The notes: generated from the letters alone by a model not told the origin. DNA of 64,000 nt from Zea mays (GCF_902167145.1 NC_050098.1:116164207-116228206); one strand, 5' to 3'; shown: positions 46,509 through 57,984, counted from the first letter of the stretch. Program-made: numbers and translations.

Positions 46509-46599
46509 AGACGGGCGAAGTCACCAAGGTGTGAATCGTCACGATCGGACGACGGTCGTTTCGAATCCCACACGCACGCACGCCGCAAACGGTCGGCTG

Positions 46600-47520
46600 A
46601 CGGACTGGACGTCCCGTTGCATTAAATTATCGTGCCCCTCCAAGAAAAAACGCGCCAAGCGTCGTTCCACATTCCGCCTCAAAAGGTATGTCCTCTGCCC
46701 TCTGCCTCTCTTCCCTTTACCCCCTCAACAGTTAACTGGAAGAAGGCGTCTTCTACCTCGGGCAACTCACCTCGAGAAGTAAAAAGGCAAGAAAGAATAT
46801 TGTTCAGAGGTTCGAAGGTCAGGCCCTCGGTAGGGCTCAGAAAAACCGCCTTAGGACACCAGGGCTCCGAGCCCGTTACTGATCAGGGGTTTGAAGGTTG
46901 GCCCCTCGGAAGGGCTCCATAACTGCCCCAGAGCACAAAGTTAGGGATGATTGTAGGTACCCCGTGCATGGCCCTAGCTTGGGTTGCGACCCGAGATACC
47001 TTAAGACATATTCGAGACCCCCGAGAGCGATTCGTGATGGTGTCCCATCGTAGGGAGGTATCGAGCCCTCGAACCCCATCAAACGGGGTCGGGACCAGGC
47101 GAATCACCCGCAAGTATCTTTGGGGGCATGTCTTTGGACCGCTAGCCGACTCTAATCGAAAGGAGCTCGGGCCTCCGCTCGGATTACTCGATAACAGCTC
47201 AACGGAAACGTCCTGCTCACCGCCCATTGAGGGTAGCATCACACATTCCCCCCTTCCTCCTCGCGGAGAGGCGACGAAGGGGCGTATGCACCAAAAGTCG
47301 AGACACCCCTTGCCCTGCGCAAAGGCTCGGGGGCTGCCCTCGCAAACCACGTTCATGGTTCTAACAGATCGGCCAAAGATCAAATTGAACCTATCAAGAG
47401 TAAAAGCCATCGAAGGAGTCTACTACTCCTTCGAGGCCTCAGGGTCTACACCTTAAGAAAATACGGCATGCCCACGAGCAAGTAGCAGGTCCTCCAAACA
47501 ATCAACAAAGTACTTCCTTA
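46600..47520 (+). other. 3' untranslated region of plus-oriented Tat element
   Basis: No coding frame recognised. Two diverged direct repeats of about 80 bp begin TTCGAAGGTCAGGCCCTCGG (46811) and TTGAAGGTTGGCCCCTCGG (46891). The end is rich in CTCGGGG words typical of the DNA before Tat LTRs. Confidence 0.5.
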
Positions 47521-47536
47521 GAAGGCTCGGGGCTAC
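47521..47536 (+). promoter_or_regulatory. Polypurine-type tract of plus-oriented Tat element
   Basis: GAAGGCTCGGGGCTAC immediately before TGTCGGGGG. The interrupted purine run is usual for this group. Confidence 0.65.
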
Positions 47537-48094
47537 TGTCGGGGGTGATAATTAGGGGTACCCAGATTATCCCTCCCCAAAAACACACTCAGGGGAAGTT
47601 AAGACATAAACCCCGAAGGGAAGCAGTCGAGATACCTCCTAACCCGAGGCCTCTCCTCGAGAGTCTCCCACCTCAGGCAAAACTCCGCCTTGCCCGAAGT
47701 CACCACTGCTCCGTCTGTCTCGCCCGAGATGATCCCAGATAGATAAGACAAAGGCGCCCAAAAACCAGTGGGGAACACTCGCATTTAATGCACATACTTA
47801 CCCCCACGCAGCGGCACAGGAGCACAGTGACTAACAAGACAACGGTCATGTCCGGGCGCGACAACATGATTATGCCCCCAGTACTGTACGCGCACGCCGC
47901 CTGCCATACTCCCCATAGGACACCTATTACGATAGGAGAAGCAGAACCGGCCCTCGGGCTCAAATCTCCGCCTCGCGCCGACGCTGAGTTTGGCCTCGGG
48001 CGCAATCTCCGTCTCACCCGACGCTGATTTCGGCCTCGGTTGATTTCTCCGCCTCGCCCGAGCTCAGCCTCGGCCACCTGCTCCACTGCGAATC
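47537..48094 (+). repeat. 3' LTR of Tat element, first part
   Basis: Starts TGTCGGGGGTGATAATTAGG; rich in CCTCGCCCGA/CCTCGG words. It is broken at GAATC by the solo LTR. Confidence 0.8.
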
Positions 48095-51000
48095 TATAAC
48101 ACCCTGAATTTGGGGGTATAAAATTTCTTTTCTAATATCCACCAAATTCAGGTTTTACTCTCTCAGTTCTTCGCTTTCCTTTCTCTTTTTCCTAAAAATG
48201 GAGAATTATTTTGTTTTATAATAGCGTAAACCTAGTGAAATGAGCCCTAGAGGCACTTTGGTTGTTGCATTCATGTCGTTGCATGGTGTTTCTAAGTGCA
48301 AAATGTGTTTGAAACATGTTAACATATCTTATAGAAGCGCTCGGTAAATTTTCATATTTCGGAATATTTTTCTATTTTCCGGAAACCAAAATCTATTTAT
48401 TTGAGGAACTTAAAATGTTTTTAGAAATTCTAATTATGTTTTTGAGTTCATTAGGTGCCAAAACATTTATAGCAATTTTCTTGAATTTTTGAAAGCATAT
48501 ATAATATGTTGAGCATAAAATATGGATTTCTAGGCTTTTCCGAATTTTAAAAATGGTAAAATCCGAATTTTAACCGAATTTTCATCTCGTCCGAACCCTA
48601 GATATATATACATGTCCGGCTTCATCTCGTCGAGCTCATTCCAAAACACGAAACAGTTTCTTCAAATCCAATCCCTAGCTCCCGGTATTGCTCGCCGAAG
48701 TTCGGGGCGGTTTCAACTCCGGCGACAACTCCGGCGAGCAATTACTCCCAATCCGTGCATCGTCTGCCGAATTTGTCTCGTCGAGGGCTTCGTCGCAGCG
48801 TGTTCGGTTCGTCGATTGGATCCCCGAATCTCCGGCAATCGATGGATTTCCTTTAGGCTTTGGCGAGGGTCTTCTTCCCCGGTAAGAACCTCCATTGTTG
48901 TACCTAGGGTTTCTTCGTTTCTTCGTTTTCCTGTCCGTGCAGAGTCTCCCTCACTCTCCCCTCACCTTCCCTGACAGCGGCGCCCCTCCCCCTCCATTTC
49001 CCCTCCCTGGCGATGCCCCTTTCCCCCTCCCCGGCGGCGGCCGGCGGTGGCCGGCGGCGGCTCCCGTGGTCATGGATTTCCAACGTGAGGAAGAAGATGA
49101 TGGCAATTTCATAAATTAGTACACGTGAATTACAGTATGGTTTAAAATATTAATAACTTTTACGTTTTAAACCCGATTCGATCCATTCAAGTTGCGTTAG
49201 ATTCGTATTAAAATTATCATAATTTAGAAATATTTATCCCCACTGTTGCACATTTTATTTAATTTATTTAAACGTTTGTTTAACCAATGGCTACTAGAGC
49301 GACAATTCAATTTTAAAATCTAATTTTGGAATTCGATTTACGCATTTATAATTAGTCACCAATATGATTAACCTTCACTGAAATGTTACTTATTAATAAT
49401 CATTTAGTGTAATTATATTGTCATTTATTTATTAGTTTCGCATGTCGGTCCGCGTGTACCGTGCGTGCCGCGATGTTGTTTTGCGCGCGTCGTCGCGAGT
49501 CGTTCGTGAGTGTCGTGCGTGTTGTTCGCACGCGTTGTCGCGCGCCGTTCGCGCATATAGCGCATTGTCCGCATGCGAGATTAAACCGTTCGCTTATAAC
49601 TACTCATGTGAATTAATTAGTTATTTATTTAATCATCAACTATTAAAATAGTAAGTTAGTCAAAACTAATTAGTAGTATTAATTTACATTTGATTAATAT
49701 CAATTAATATAGAAATGTCGGATTAAATATTCTAATTAATATTTGCTTAGTGTAAACACGCTAACCCCTCGACCGTAGCTTCGACTATCGTAGTTATTTT
49801 CCTCCCGTAACCGTAGATGCGCTCTCTATTTTATATTGTTTGCTTTTATAACATTTTATGTTGTATGGTGTAATGTTCTTATGCATATGTATATGTTTGT
49901 TTGCTTGTGCATGTTCGTCTTCGCTTCGCGTTGCGATTAGATCGCGATTCGTTTTTGAGCTTCGAGGAATCGACGATCAAGCATGGCGAGCAAGTGATCG
50001 AACTCATCGAGTTCTACGAGATCGAAGACCCTGAGCATCTGTTTGGTGAAGGCAAGTGTCCTCTGACCCATTATATCCCATTTACTGTATAATTCACTGT
50101 CTCGCATACTATGAACAACATAAGGATTGATTAGCTTTCTATTTACCTTATCCTTGATTACCTTTTGGGTTACTATGGTTAGCTTCATGCTAGCGCTTTA
50201 CTTTAATCAATGAACATGATGAGATACAATGATGATACTATGATTTTATTCTGGATATGATGATATACTTGTGGCATTTAAGGGGACTCGAGCTGTTTCT
50301 CGAGTGCCTCTCCGTAAGGACTGGTTCGTTGGATGACCGCTCAGGAAACAGTGCAACCATGAGGGTGGAATGAGACGCCCTTAGCTGAATAATTAGAGGA
50401 ACTGGGGTGTAGTTCGCTTCGCCGTCGTGCCATTAATGGGGCTCGGTGTATGCGGCTCGCTCTACCAAGGTTGGTTCGCCCCTTGGGGAGGAGTGCGGTG
50501 CATTTAGGAAATCTAACGAGCGGCTACAACCTCAGGGAATCTTTGTAAAGGCTTCATAGTGAATCCCTGGCTATTCACCTTGGGAGTGAATAAGGGTCTT
50601 GCAAGCCCGGGCTAGAGAGGGAATCACGACTTGTGGGTAAAGTGCGCAACCTCTGCAGAGTGTTATGAAACTGATATATCAGCCATGCTCGCGGTTATGA
50701 GCGGCCAAGGGAGCTCCATTGATTAGAGACACATTGATCAGAGATGTTTGGTTACAGATGATGATGAGGATAATGATGGTTTTTATGATTATGATTATGC
50801 TTATGGTTTCTTGTATTCTTTCCATTTGGAAAGAGTACTTTTGGGTTAACAACTTGGGTTAATGTTAAAACATGGCTCTCTACTATTAATAATTACCTGA
50901 CCAACTAAAAGCAACTGCTTGACCTTAACCCCACATAAAGCTAGTCCACTTCAGCCAAACGGGACATTTGCTGAGTACGTTGATGTGTACTCACCCTTGC

Positions 51001-51357
51001 TTTCACGAAACACCAGGTTGTCTTTAATGCAATCTATGCTCAGGTAAAGAAAGAGAAGAAGGTGTCGAGGTGGATCTCCAGGAGTTCCAGGACGTCGATG
51101 AGTTCGAGGATTAGGCTAGCGACCTCCCCCAGTCAGCTGCCTGTGGTGGGTTGTTTACGTTGGCTACGTTTCGATTCTGTGTACTTTGATTTATATTATG
51201 TAAATGGCTCTAGTCTGTAATATTATTACTTACTCTTTATTGTAATTCTAAGCATTGTACTATGATGAGTCATTTATGTAATCGTTGTGTACGTGAATTA
51301 CTGATCCTGACACGTACATGGTTCGCATTCGGTTTACCTTCAAAATCGGCTGTGACA
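48095..51357 (+). repeat. Solo LTR, 3,263 bp, TSD GAATC
   Basis: GAATC stands at 48090-48094 and 51358-51362. The LTR begins TATAACACCCTGAATTTGG (TG changed to TA) and ends CGGCTGTGACA. No internal domain sequences are present, so the element was reduced to one LTR by LTR-LTR recombination. TATATATA near 48603 and a GC-rich leader (48700-49070) follow the usual chromovirus LTR plan, and 50280-50700 holds the CGTTGGATGACCGCTCAGG..CAGTGCAACCATGAGG module. Frames here (for example 49442-49651) are not genes. Confidence 0.9.
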
Positions 51358-52063
51358 GAATCCCGCGGGCGGCCACTTCGCCGACTGTGGCCCACGTCAG
51401 GGATGACTCCTACAATGCCTCGGGAAGACTTCCGCCTCGCCCGAGCAGAGCTCTGACCTCGATAAACGCAGCATGGAATCACGACGTCACCTAGCATAGG
51501 GGCGCTGACACACCCCGTAAATAGGCTTTTACCCATACCACGACGTTGTTACAACACCTATGGTATGGGCAACCCCTCCCCCGAGGCTCGGGCGTACGGC
51601 CAACCCCTCGACCTCTGCCTCGGCTCTCAGTAGGAAATCAGCGGCACAAGTCAACAACGCAGTACACCGTCACATCGACTTACATGCTTACAGGACGCCA
51701 AGACATCTCCCCCTTGGAACTTCGCAGCATACATCTCCCAGGTGTAGGGCAGGGTAGTTCTTCCAAAGGGCATGCAGACACACATGCGAACACTCAGTCG
51801 TTTCCCACTAAGTCTTAGGATATTGGTACTTGCCTCAATCAGTTTCAGGGACTTGGGGACTTTCCCCCTCCCGTTGTGCTTGTAATCCCTACTGCAGGCA
51901 CTCAGGTGCGAGTAATATAAGTCTCATCCCCCCTCTGCTGGAAGTAGGGCTTTGCATTGCCCGAACCAGGATAAATTGCTTGTGTCAACTCGCACACCAT
52001 CTAGATTCTGGGCACGCGACATTATTTACTAGTTGGTTAGGACCCTTAGTCTAAATATCGATA
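51358..52063 (+). repeat. 3' LTR of Tat element, last part
   Basis: Resumes with GAATCCCGCGGGCGGCC and continues through GTGCGAGTAATATAAGTCTC and GCATTGCCCGAACCAGGATA to AAATATCGATA, the probable decayed end (expected CGACA). Confidence 0.72.
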
Positions 52064-53460
52064 GTACTCAAAGCAGCAAACTAGAGTACATACAAACCAT
52101 TGTCGTTTGAATGTACCGAAAACCTGAAAATTGAGCAACCCAACTCCCTACTAAAAATCAGAACCAAAAGCACCAAGAAGTCAGCGCGGTAGTGTCGAGC
52201 ACACGGGCGGCAGTGCTGAGCACTGAAAAATGCCAAAAAATATCAAACTTCACAGAAAGTTAGCGCGGGGTAGAAGATGTATACTGGTGAAGTATGAACC
52301 CGAACAAATAAAAAATCGAAGCGCATATCAGAAAACCCGAGAGTGATGGGTTTTTGTGGGGGTTTTCTCAAAACGAACTCAAAGAAGAATCAATTCGGAT
52401 CACGACCAAGAACTACACTGTAAGGGGCGTACGCAGTGATCCAAAGAGTCTATCTCCTCAAACCAATCCCCAATAGCACCCATATCACAAGAACTCAAAG
52501 GTTCTTCACAAATTCACGAGAGAAGGAAAGGGAAGAACATGAGATCGTAACAACTCTAAATTTTAGCAAGGATGCAAAACTGAGATGTAGAAGTGACCAA
52601 AACCCGTGGGATGTAACGGTGATCCTTCCTCGGATTAAACTTTGCAAAGCAAGAGCACAGTCGACAATTACAAAATTGCGGATCCCTCGGCTCAACTGGT
52701 GAGAGGAAACTAGGAGTTCTAAACAAGTGCTCTAAACAAAATGACAATCAATAGATAGCTGTAACAACAGCCCTCCCCTCTATTTATAGAGGATTATTTC
52801 CATTTTCTAAACTACCCCTATTTACATAGAGCCTATCCACTCCACCGAGGGTGAAATTGAGCAACTCCTATGTTTTCGATCCGACGGCCACACGCTCCAT
52901 ACGAAGTTGCTTCGTCTTAACGCACCTTCACTGTGATGCCATGTGTCGCCACCGAGTTTTGAGGCCCAAACTCATCAAAACATGCTGTGTGGTTTTGAGG
53001 CCAAACCACAAAACCGTCATGAGTATCACACCGCGTGCGCGTTCCCACGACCTAGACATGTGTCCCGCCGGTCCTCGACCGTGTCGGCAACACGGCCCGC
53101 TCCACCACGTACTCGCGCGAGTGCGTGTGTTAGCCACCACAGTTTGTCATCCCGCTGCTCCGGTATGTCAGCCAAGACCCAACACTCGTCTTTCACCGCT
53201 TCTGGTCCAGGTCCATCAGCACAAGCCACATGACATTCATCTCAGTCGTCGACCACCGTCCATGTACTCCATTCCTGCACACCTTAAATCGACCAACATT
53301 GTTACAGTACATACATAATCGCATACTCGTTCAATCCACTGACTACCCTATAGTGTTACCCGTTGACAATCATTCATTATCAACCCGAACCATAAGGGAC
53401 AAGTTAACCTTATATTCGCAGTCTCGGTTAGTTATTTCTAACTAACCGATTTAGAATCCA
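52064..53460 (-). repeat. LTR-like sequence in reverse orientation, borders unresolved
   Basis: The minus strand has a strong TATA box CTCTATAAATAGAGGGG (complement near 52776-52792), then a leader with TTACAGCTATCTATTG. Upstream on that strand is AT- and GT-mixed DNA, which suggests U3 with promoter. A possible LTR start is TGATAATGAATGATTG (complement ending 53382). No second copy or coding domain in the window. It could instead be the promoter of a lost gene. Confidence 0.35.
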
Positions 53461-56373
53461 ATTAAAATACATTAGAATAAGATACACACGTACTTCCATT
53501 TTCACCCCTACCGTAGCCACGCTTGTGCTGCCGCTCGGTGCTCCCAGCGACCCAGCCTCCCTTGCAGCCACGCCGCTCTGTGTGCCGCGCCGCCGCCTGG
53601 TTGCACTACCCCCGCATGCTGCGCTGCCACCAACACCTGGTATATGTGCCCCACGCCGCCAGTCTACCTGGTAGTTGTGCCCCTGCACGATCCCCAGTGG
53701 AAATCTCAATTGACATCTCACATCTCTAAGTGTGCCCTTGTCGATTCCCTTCCCTTCCTTGGCGGCCGCAAGCCCGCACGGCGATCCTGACAGACGGACG
53801 GTCGCCGGCGGCTTCTACTCATAAAGTTGCCCAACCGAGCCGCCGCAATGCTGACAGATGAGAAGCCGATTCCGGCCCATCTGCCGTGACCCCGACGCCG
53901 TCCACTCAAGCGCCTTCGCCTCCACGCTGCGGTGCCGCCGGAGCTGGACTCCGCTAGGCCGCCCGTCTCCATCCTCCAGCACAGCTGCACCGTGGCCGAG
54001 CTGACAGCGCCCCTGCCTTTCCCAGTGGGCCAGTGCCCGCCGCCGCTGCTTTGGTGTCCTGCATCTACTCCTGCTGCTCTGCCTCTGCATCTCTCGTGAG
54101 TCATTGGTGATTGTGAAATATGAATTTGTGATTCTGCGTATGAATGCCACGTAGAAGAGTTTCTGGTACCCTATACGAACCTGTGCTAGTGTTCTCAGGG
54201 ATAGAAAGAAAAGTAGGAGCATTTGTTCTACCCGTATCTTGCAACTAAATTTTAGTTTTAGTAGAGACACGGGATGCAGCTCAGTTCCATGACATTTCTT
54301 GAAGGGTGTGGTGACATTACTACGACTGACCAGCGAATAGAATTCACCGAATTGGTACCATCAGTGCGATAATAATAAGAGAGTAAATAACTTTTGAAAA
54401 GCAGTTGGAAATCCCCTTATGGTTTGGGTCTCAAGAGTGACAAGAAACGGTGAGATTGTGAGTGGCTAAAAATGATGCACGTAGTAAAGCTAAAGCCCTA
54501 GTTAGGGTTTGTGATTTAAATTCTGCATATGGAGGCCGTGTTGGCGAGCGGTATATATTAGTGACCCTAATTAGGGTTTGTTGTGCATGGTCATTATTTA
54601 CTCCTCTTGAAAGCCGCTGTTTACGAACGACGTTCTATAAACAGTCCACATATTAGTGAAGGTTTCGCCTGGCTGGTGCCTGTGGTTTTTCCCTTCGCAT
54701 TGAAGGGTTTTCCACGTAAATCTGTGTGTCGTGCTCTGTGATTTGTTGGTTGATCTACTTCGTTTTTCCTGCCGTTTCTGCTAACAACTTGTACTGTAAT
54801 CTTGTATTTACTTAAGAACTTCTATTATGTTTGAACAATTTATATTGTCATGGTTTCCACGTTTCGAACTTATTTGTTGAAATCAAGGAACTTATCAAAC
54901 CTCACTTCCCCGTGTCTTGCCAAGAGGTACAAATCCACATCCTCTGTTTCTTTTCCTCCCCCTTTGGATTGAGATTTTCATTTGCGTGAGGCGCACAAAT
55001 AGTAAGGTTTGGTAAGATGTGACGGTTGTGATCTCAATTGTTTCAGTCCAACATCTATTTCTGAAAAATATTGTATTTTGCTACTGATGGTATTCTTGGA
55101 TAGTGAAATGGCGATAACTTTTATCTTGCGCTAGTACAACAACAAGTAGCTGAAACTTAAGGTGGAACAAATCTATTCATTCAGTGGTTGATGCACTGCG
55201 TTGTGTTCATCAAAGTTTCTGACTTGCAGCTGCAAAAATGCAGTAGTATCTTGAGCACATGCTGGTAAAACATGCAAGTCTTGCAAAAATGTTCTTAAGA
55301 AGCTAGCTTTGTTTCTTTAAATATTTTTTCATTATCTTTTTCTCGCTGAGCTGAGAGTGCAATTTCTACAATTTCCGAAAAAGGAAGGTCACTCCAGGTT
55401 GGTAGGATTAAAGGATCTATCTAGCTAGCTATATTTTTGAAGATATAAGTACTTTTTAAGTAAAAAATTTATTTGTTTCTGGAACATATGAGAAACATAT
55501 GTATTAAGTAGTAGCTCTAATTTCTGTTCAGAGTAAGAACATGGGGAGCAGGGGAATGGAGCTATGTGTTTGATGGAGGATTTATCTAATCATGTTCAAG
55601 TGAGTGCTGCTTTAAGTAGTTTGCAGTCGTTAGTGAGTGCTTCTTGCTCTCTCAACCTTCAACGTCAATTTAACAAAACCACATTTTCTGTGAAGAACTT
55701 GCCGACCAATCATTTCCCATTGGATGCTGCTTTGATAAAATTGGATTTCAATTTTTAGGGTATGGAGATTCTCTTGTCGAACAAGGTCTTTAATATTGTA
55801 TCTGTAATTCTGTTTAGCAGCTTCCGTGCTTATTGAATAATCTGACTGAAATTACTCATTTATGTGAGAATGGAGAACCATCAGTTGCAGTTGATTAGAT
55901 CAAAATGAATTCACGTCATCCCTGGTTAGCATGAGAAAGTTAAAGCAAACAGCAAGTTTGTGCTCTTGACATTTTATTAAAGGATTTAGATTAATCATGG
56001 TGAAGTTCTGTGCTTGTTTGACACAGTCCACAAGTTCTGAACCTTTCTACAAGCTCTAAACCTTTATGTTTTGTCCTTTGACTAATTCCAAACATCTGCT
56101 GCATGTCAGGTCTGCGGAATGGAATGGGCATGGGTACTCTCGCCTGCGGTGGTGTTTGACACATGGTTCACAAGCTCTGCCTCTCTTGCCATTTCCATCT
56201 CCGCATAGCGTCTCCCCTGGTCCCAGACCTGTGCCCATTCCATCTCCGCATCGTCTCTCCCAGGTCCTAAGCCTCTGCCATTTACAGCCAACTGCTTCCC
56301 ACGGTGGTTTCCTTCATAGATCTGACCAGGATTGTCTCCGTGAGGTGGAAGGGGTTGTCAAGGAGGCAAACGG
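53461..56373 (+). other. Upstream region of the PPR gene
   Basis: A C-rich block (53520-54090, with frames open on both strands through composition) ends at a possible donor CTCTCGTGAGTC (54091). AT-rich DNA with ATTTATTTGTT-type words follows. A pyrimidine/AG border GCATGTCAG at 56101-56109 could be an acceptor just before the leader of the PPR gene. I see no convincing second gene. A 5'-untranslated exon with a long intron is possible but unproven. Confidence 0.4.
54496..54579 (+). promoter_or_regulatory. Two telo-box palindromes flanking a TATA-like run
   Basis: CCCTAGTTAGGGTTT (54496-54510) and CCCTAATTAGGGTTT (54565-54579), 69 bp apart, with TATATATTA at 54552-54560 between them. AAACCCTA telo-boxes are common in promoters of plant genes for translation and organelle biogenesis. 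They lie 1.8 kb before the PPR start codon. Confidence 0.45.
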
Positions 56374-57984
56374 ATGGCGGCTCAGCGCCTGCTCTTCCTG
56401 AAATGTTGTCGCGGCTACTCCACCTCTGCTGAGGACATGGTCATCTCCTCCCTCCGCCTCATCCCCTCCCCTTCTGTTAGTGTTACCAACCCACCTCCAC
56501 TCCCTACTATTCTTCATTCTACTGACTCTCCTCCTGACCCCCATCCACCGCTTACCACCATGCTCTTATCTGCCGCTGATCGTCTCCGCGGGGTCTTCCT
56601 CCGCAAGCCCTCTGGTCGCAACGTGCTTCACCAGGCGCTATCCTCCACAGGCATTGGCGCTACCATGGCACTGTCTCCAGAGGTGCTTGCGAATGTCGTC
56701 AATACCAGCAACCTGAGTGGTGCCGCCACTGTGACCTACTTTGATTGGGCAGTCACTAACTCCAAGCCTCCCCCATCTGTCCACACCTGCAACATTGTCA
56801 TCAGGGCATTGGGGAGGAAGAAATTTTTTGATTATCTTGATGACGCCCTTCAGATCATGCGCAGAAACAACATCTTTCCAGACCTGACCACATTGGAGAT
56901 CATCATGGATAGCCTAGTTGCTGCCAGGCATGTCAGTAGGGCTGTTGAGGTGATCAGTACCGATCAATTTGGATTTGGGATTGGAAAAACCTGCCACAGA
57001 AAGGATGCATTTACCATCCTCATTAGGTGTCTTTGCCGGAGGTCACATGTTGGCCTTGCTAGCTCGCTCTTGCAGGCTGCTCGTAAGGAGTTGTTTGGTC
57101 TTGATAGCAATGTGTACAATGATGTCATGGGTGGCTGGGCGAGGTTTGGGAGTGTTGATAAACTGCAGGAGGTTTGGACAAAGATGCAGGAGGATGGGCT
57201 GGTTCCAAATGAGGTTTCACATTGCCATTTAATTGAGGGATTGGGTAGAGTCGGGCAGACTGAGGACGCACTCAAGGCGTTTGAGTATATGGTACATGAG
57301 AGATATGGTCCAACTACAATGGCCTACAATGTACTTATTTTCAATTTTATCCACATTGGGGATTTGGACAGTTGCATCAAGTATTACAAGGATATGTTGG
57401 ATAAGAATTGCTCCCCAAACATCGAAACGTACTCCAAGATGATTAAAGCCTTTTTGAGAGGTCGCAGGGTAGCTGATGCGCTCCAAATGTTTGATGACAT
57501 GTTGATTCAAGGAGTTCTGCCAAATACTGGGATGATAACATCATTTATCAATCCACTGTGTACATTTGGACCGCCTCATGCTGCTTTGATGATCTACAAA
57601 AAGAGTAGGAAGGCTGGTTGTGTAATATCCTTGAAAGCTTATAAGCTTTTGCTGGAAAGACTCGCTAAATTTGGGAAGAGTGGAATCGTTTTGGACATTT
57701 GGGAAGAGATGCAGGAGTGTGGATATCAACCTGATAAAGAGATTTACGAATTTATTGTAAATGGGCTTTGCAATGTGGGTAAGGTCGATGCTGCTGTGTC
57801 TGTGGTGGAGGAATCACTTCGGAATGGCTTCTGTCTTGGGAGAGTTGTTTACAGCAAACTGAACAACAAGCTGTTGGAAATGGACAAAGTTGAGACCGCA
57901 TATAATTTGTTCAAGAAAGTCAAACATGCACGTGCACTTACGAATTCACGCAATTATTGCCGTGCTAATGGTTGGCATTTTTGA
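56374..57984 (+). CDS. P-class pentatricopeptide repeat protein, probably mitochondrial (At5g43820-like)
   Basis: 536 codons, one exon, no internal stop. The N-terminus (MAAQRLLFLKCCRGYSTSAE) is Arg/Ser-rich without acids up to residue 19, like a mitochondrial presequence. PPR motifs of about 35 residues run from about residue 136 to 515, roughly ten to eleven. Clear ones are VHTCNIVIRALGRKK (136-170), VYNDVMGGWARFGSV (247-280), MAYNVLIFNFIHIGD (316-350), TYSKMIKAFLRGRRV (352-385) and IYEFIVNGLCNVGKV (457-490). No E, DYW or SMR domain, hence P class. Such proteins bind organelle RNA one base per repeat and act in splicing, end formation or translation. Blocks such as PPHAALMIYKKSRKAGC and the ending NGWHF are those I associate with Arabidopsis At5g43820, so orthology is likely but unsearched. 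The start is the first ATG of the open frame. Confidence 0.92.
   Translation: MAAQRLLFLKCCRGYSTSAEDMVISSLRLIPSPSVSVTNPPPLPTILHSTDSPPDPHPPLTTMLLSAADRLRGVFLRKPSGRNVLHQALSSTGIGATMALSPEVLANVVNTSNLSGAATVTYFDWAVTNSKPPPSVHTCNIVIRALGRKKFFDYLDDALQIMRRNNIFPDLTTLEIIMDSLVAARHVSRAVEVISTDQFGFGIGKTCHRKDAFTILIRCLCRRSHVGLASSLLQAARKELFGLDSNVYNDVMGGWARFGSVDKLQEVWTKMQEDGLVPNEVSHCHLIEGLGRVGQTEDALKAFEYMVHERYGPTTMAYNVLIFNFIHIGDLDSCIKYYKDMLDKNCSPNIETYSKMIKAFLRGRRVADALQMFDDMLIQGVLPNTGMITSFINPLCTFGPPHAALMIYKKSRKAGCVISLKAYKLLLERLAKFGKSGIVLDIWEEMQECGYQPDKEIYEFIVNGLCNVGKVDAAVSVVEESLRNGFCLGRVVYSKLNNKLLEMDKVETAYNLFKKVKHARALTNSRNYCRANGWHF

Larger units (their letters stand above)
45490..52063 (+). mobile_element. Truncated Tat-lineage Ty3/gypsy element, plus orientation
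   Basis: It comprises an antisense ORF with a plant gypsy-type domain (PF04195 type), a repeat-bearing 3' untranslated region, a purine-rich tract, and a 3' LTR (TGTCGGGGG..CGATA) split by a solo LTR. Before the outer chromovirus inserted, it continued leftward at least to about 23424. Gag, pol and 5' LTR are missing. Confidence 0.75.

Noticed and set aside
47599..48086. Minus-strand frames of 61 and 128 codons in Tat LTR
   Set aside because: Inside a GC-rich LTR; no match to the antisense ORF family.
53428..54270. Minus-strand frames of 97, 128 and 151 codons
   Set aside because: GC-rich, low-complexity Arg/Gly/Ser content without family features; likely composition, perhaps leader DNA of the plus-strand gene.
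56964..57510. Antisense frames opposite the PPR gene (103 and 93 codons)
   Set aside because: Shadows of the well-conserved plus-strand PPR repeats; no start context or domain.
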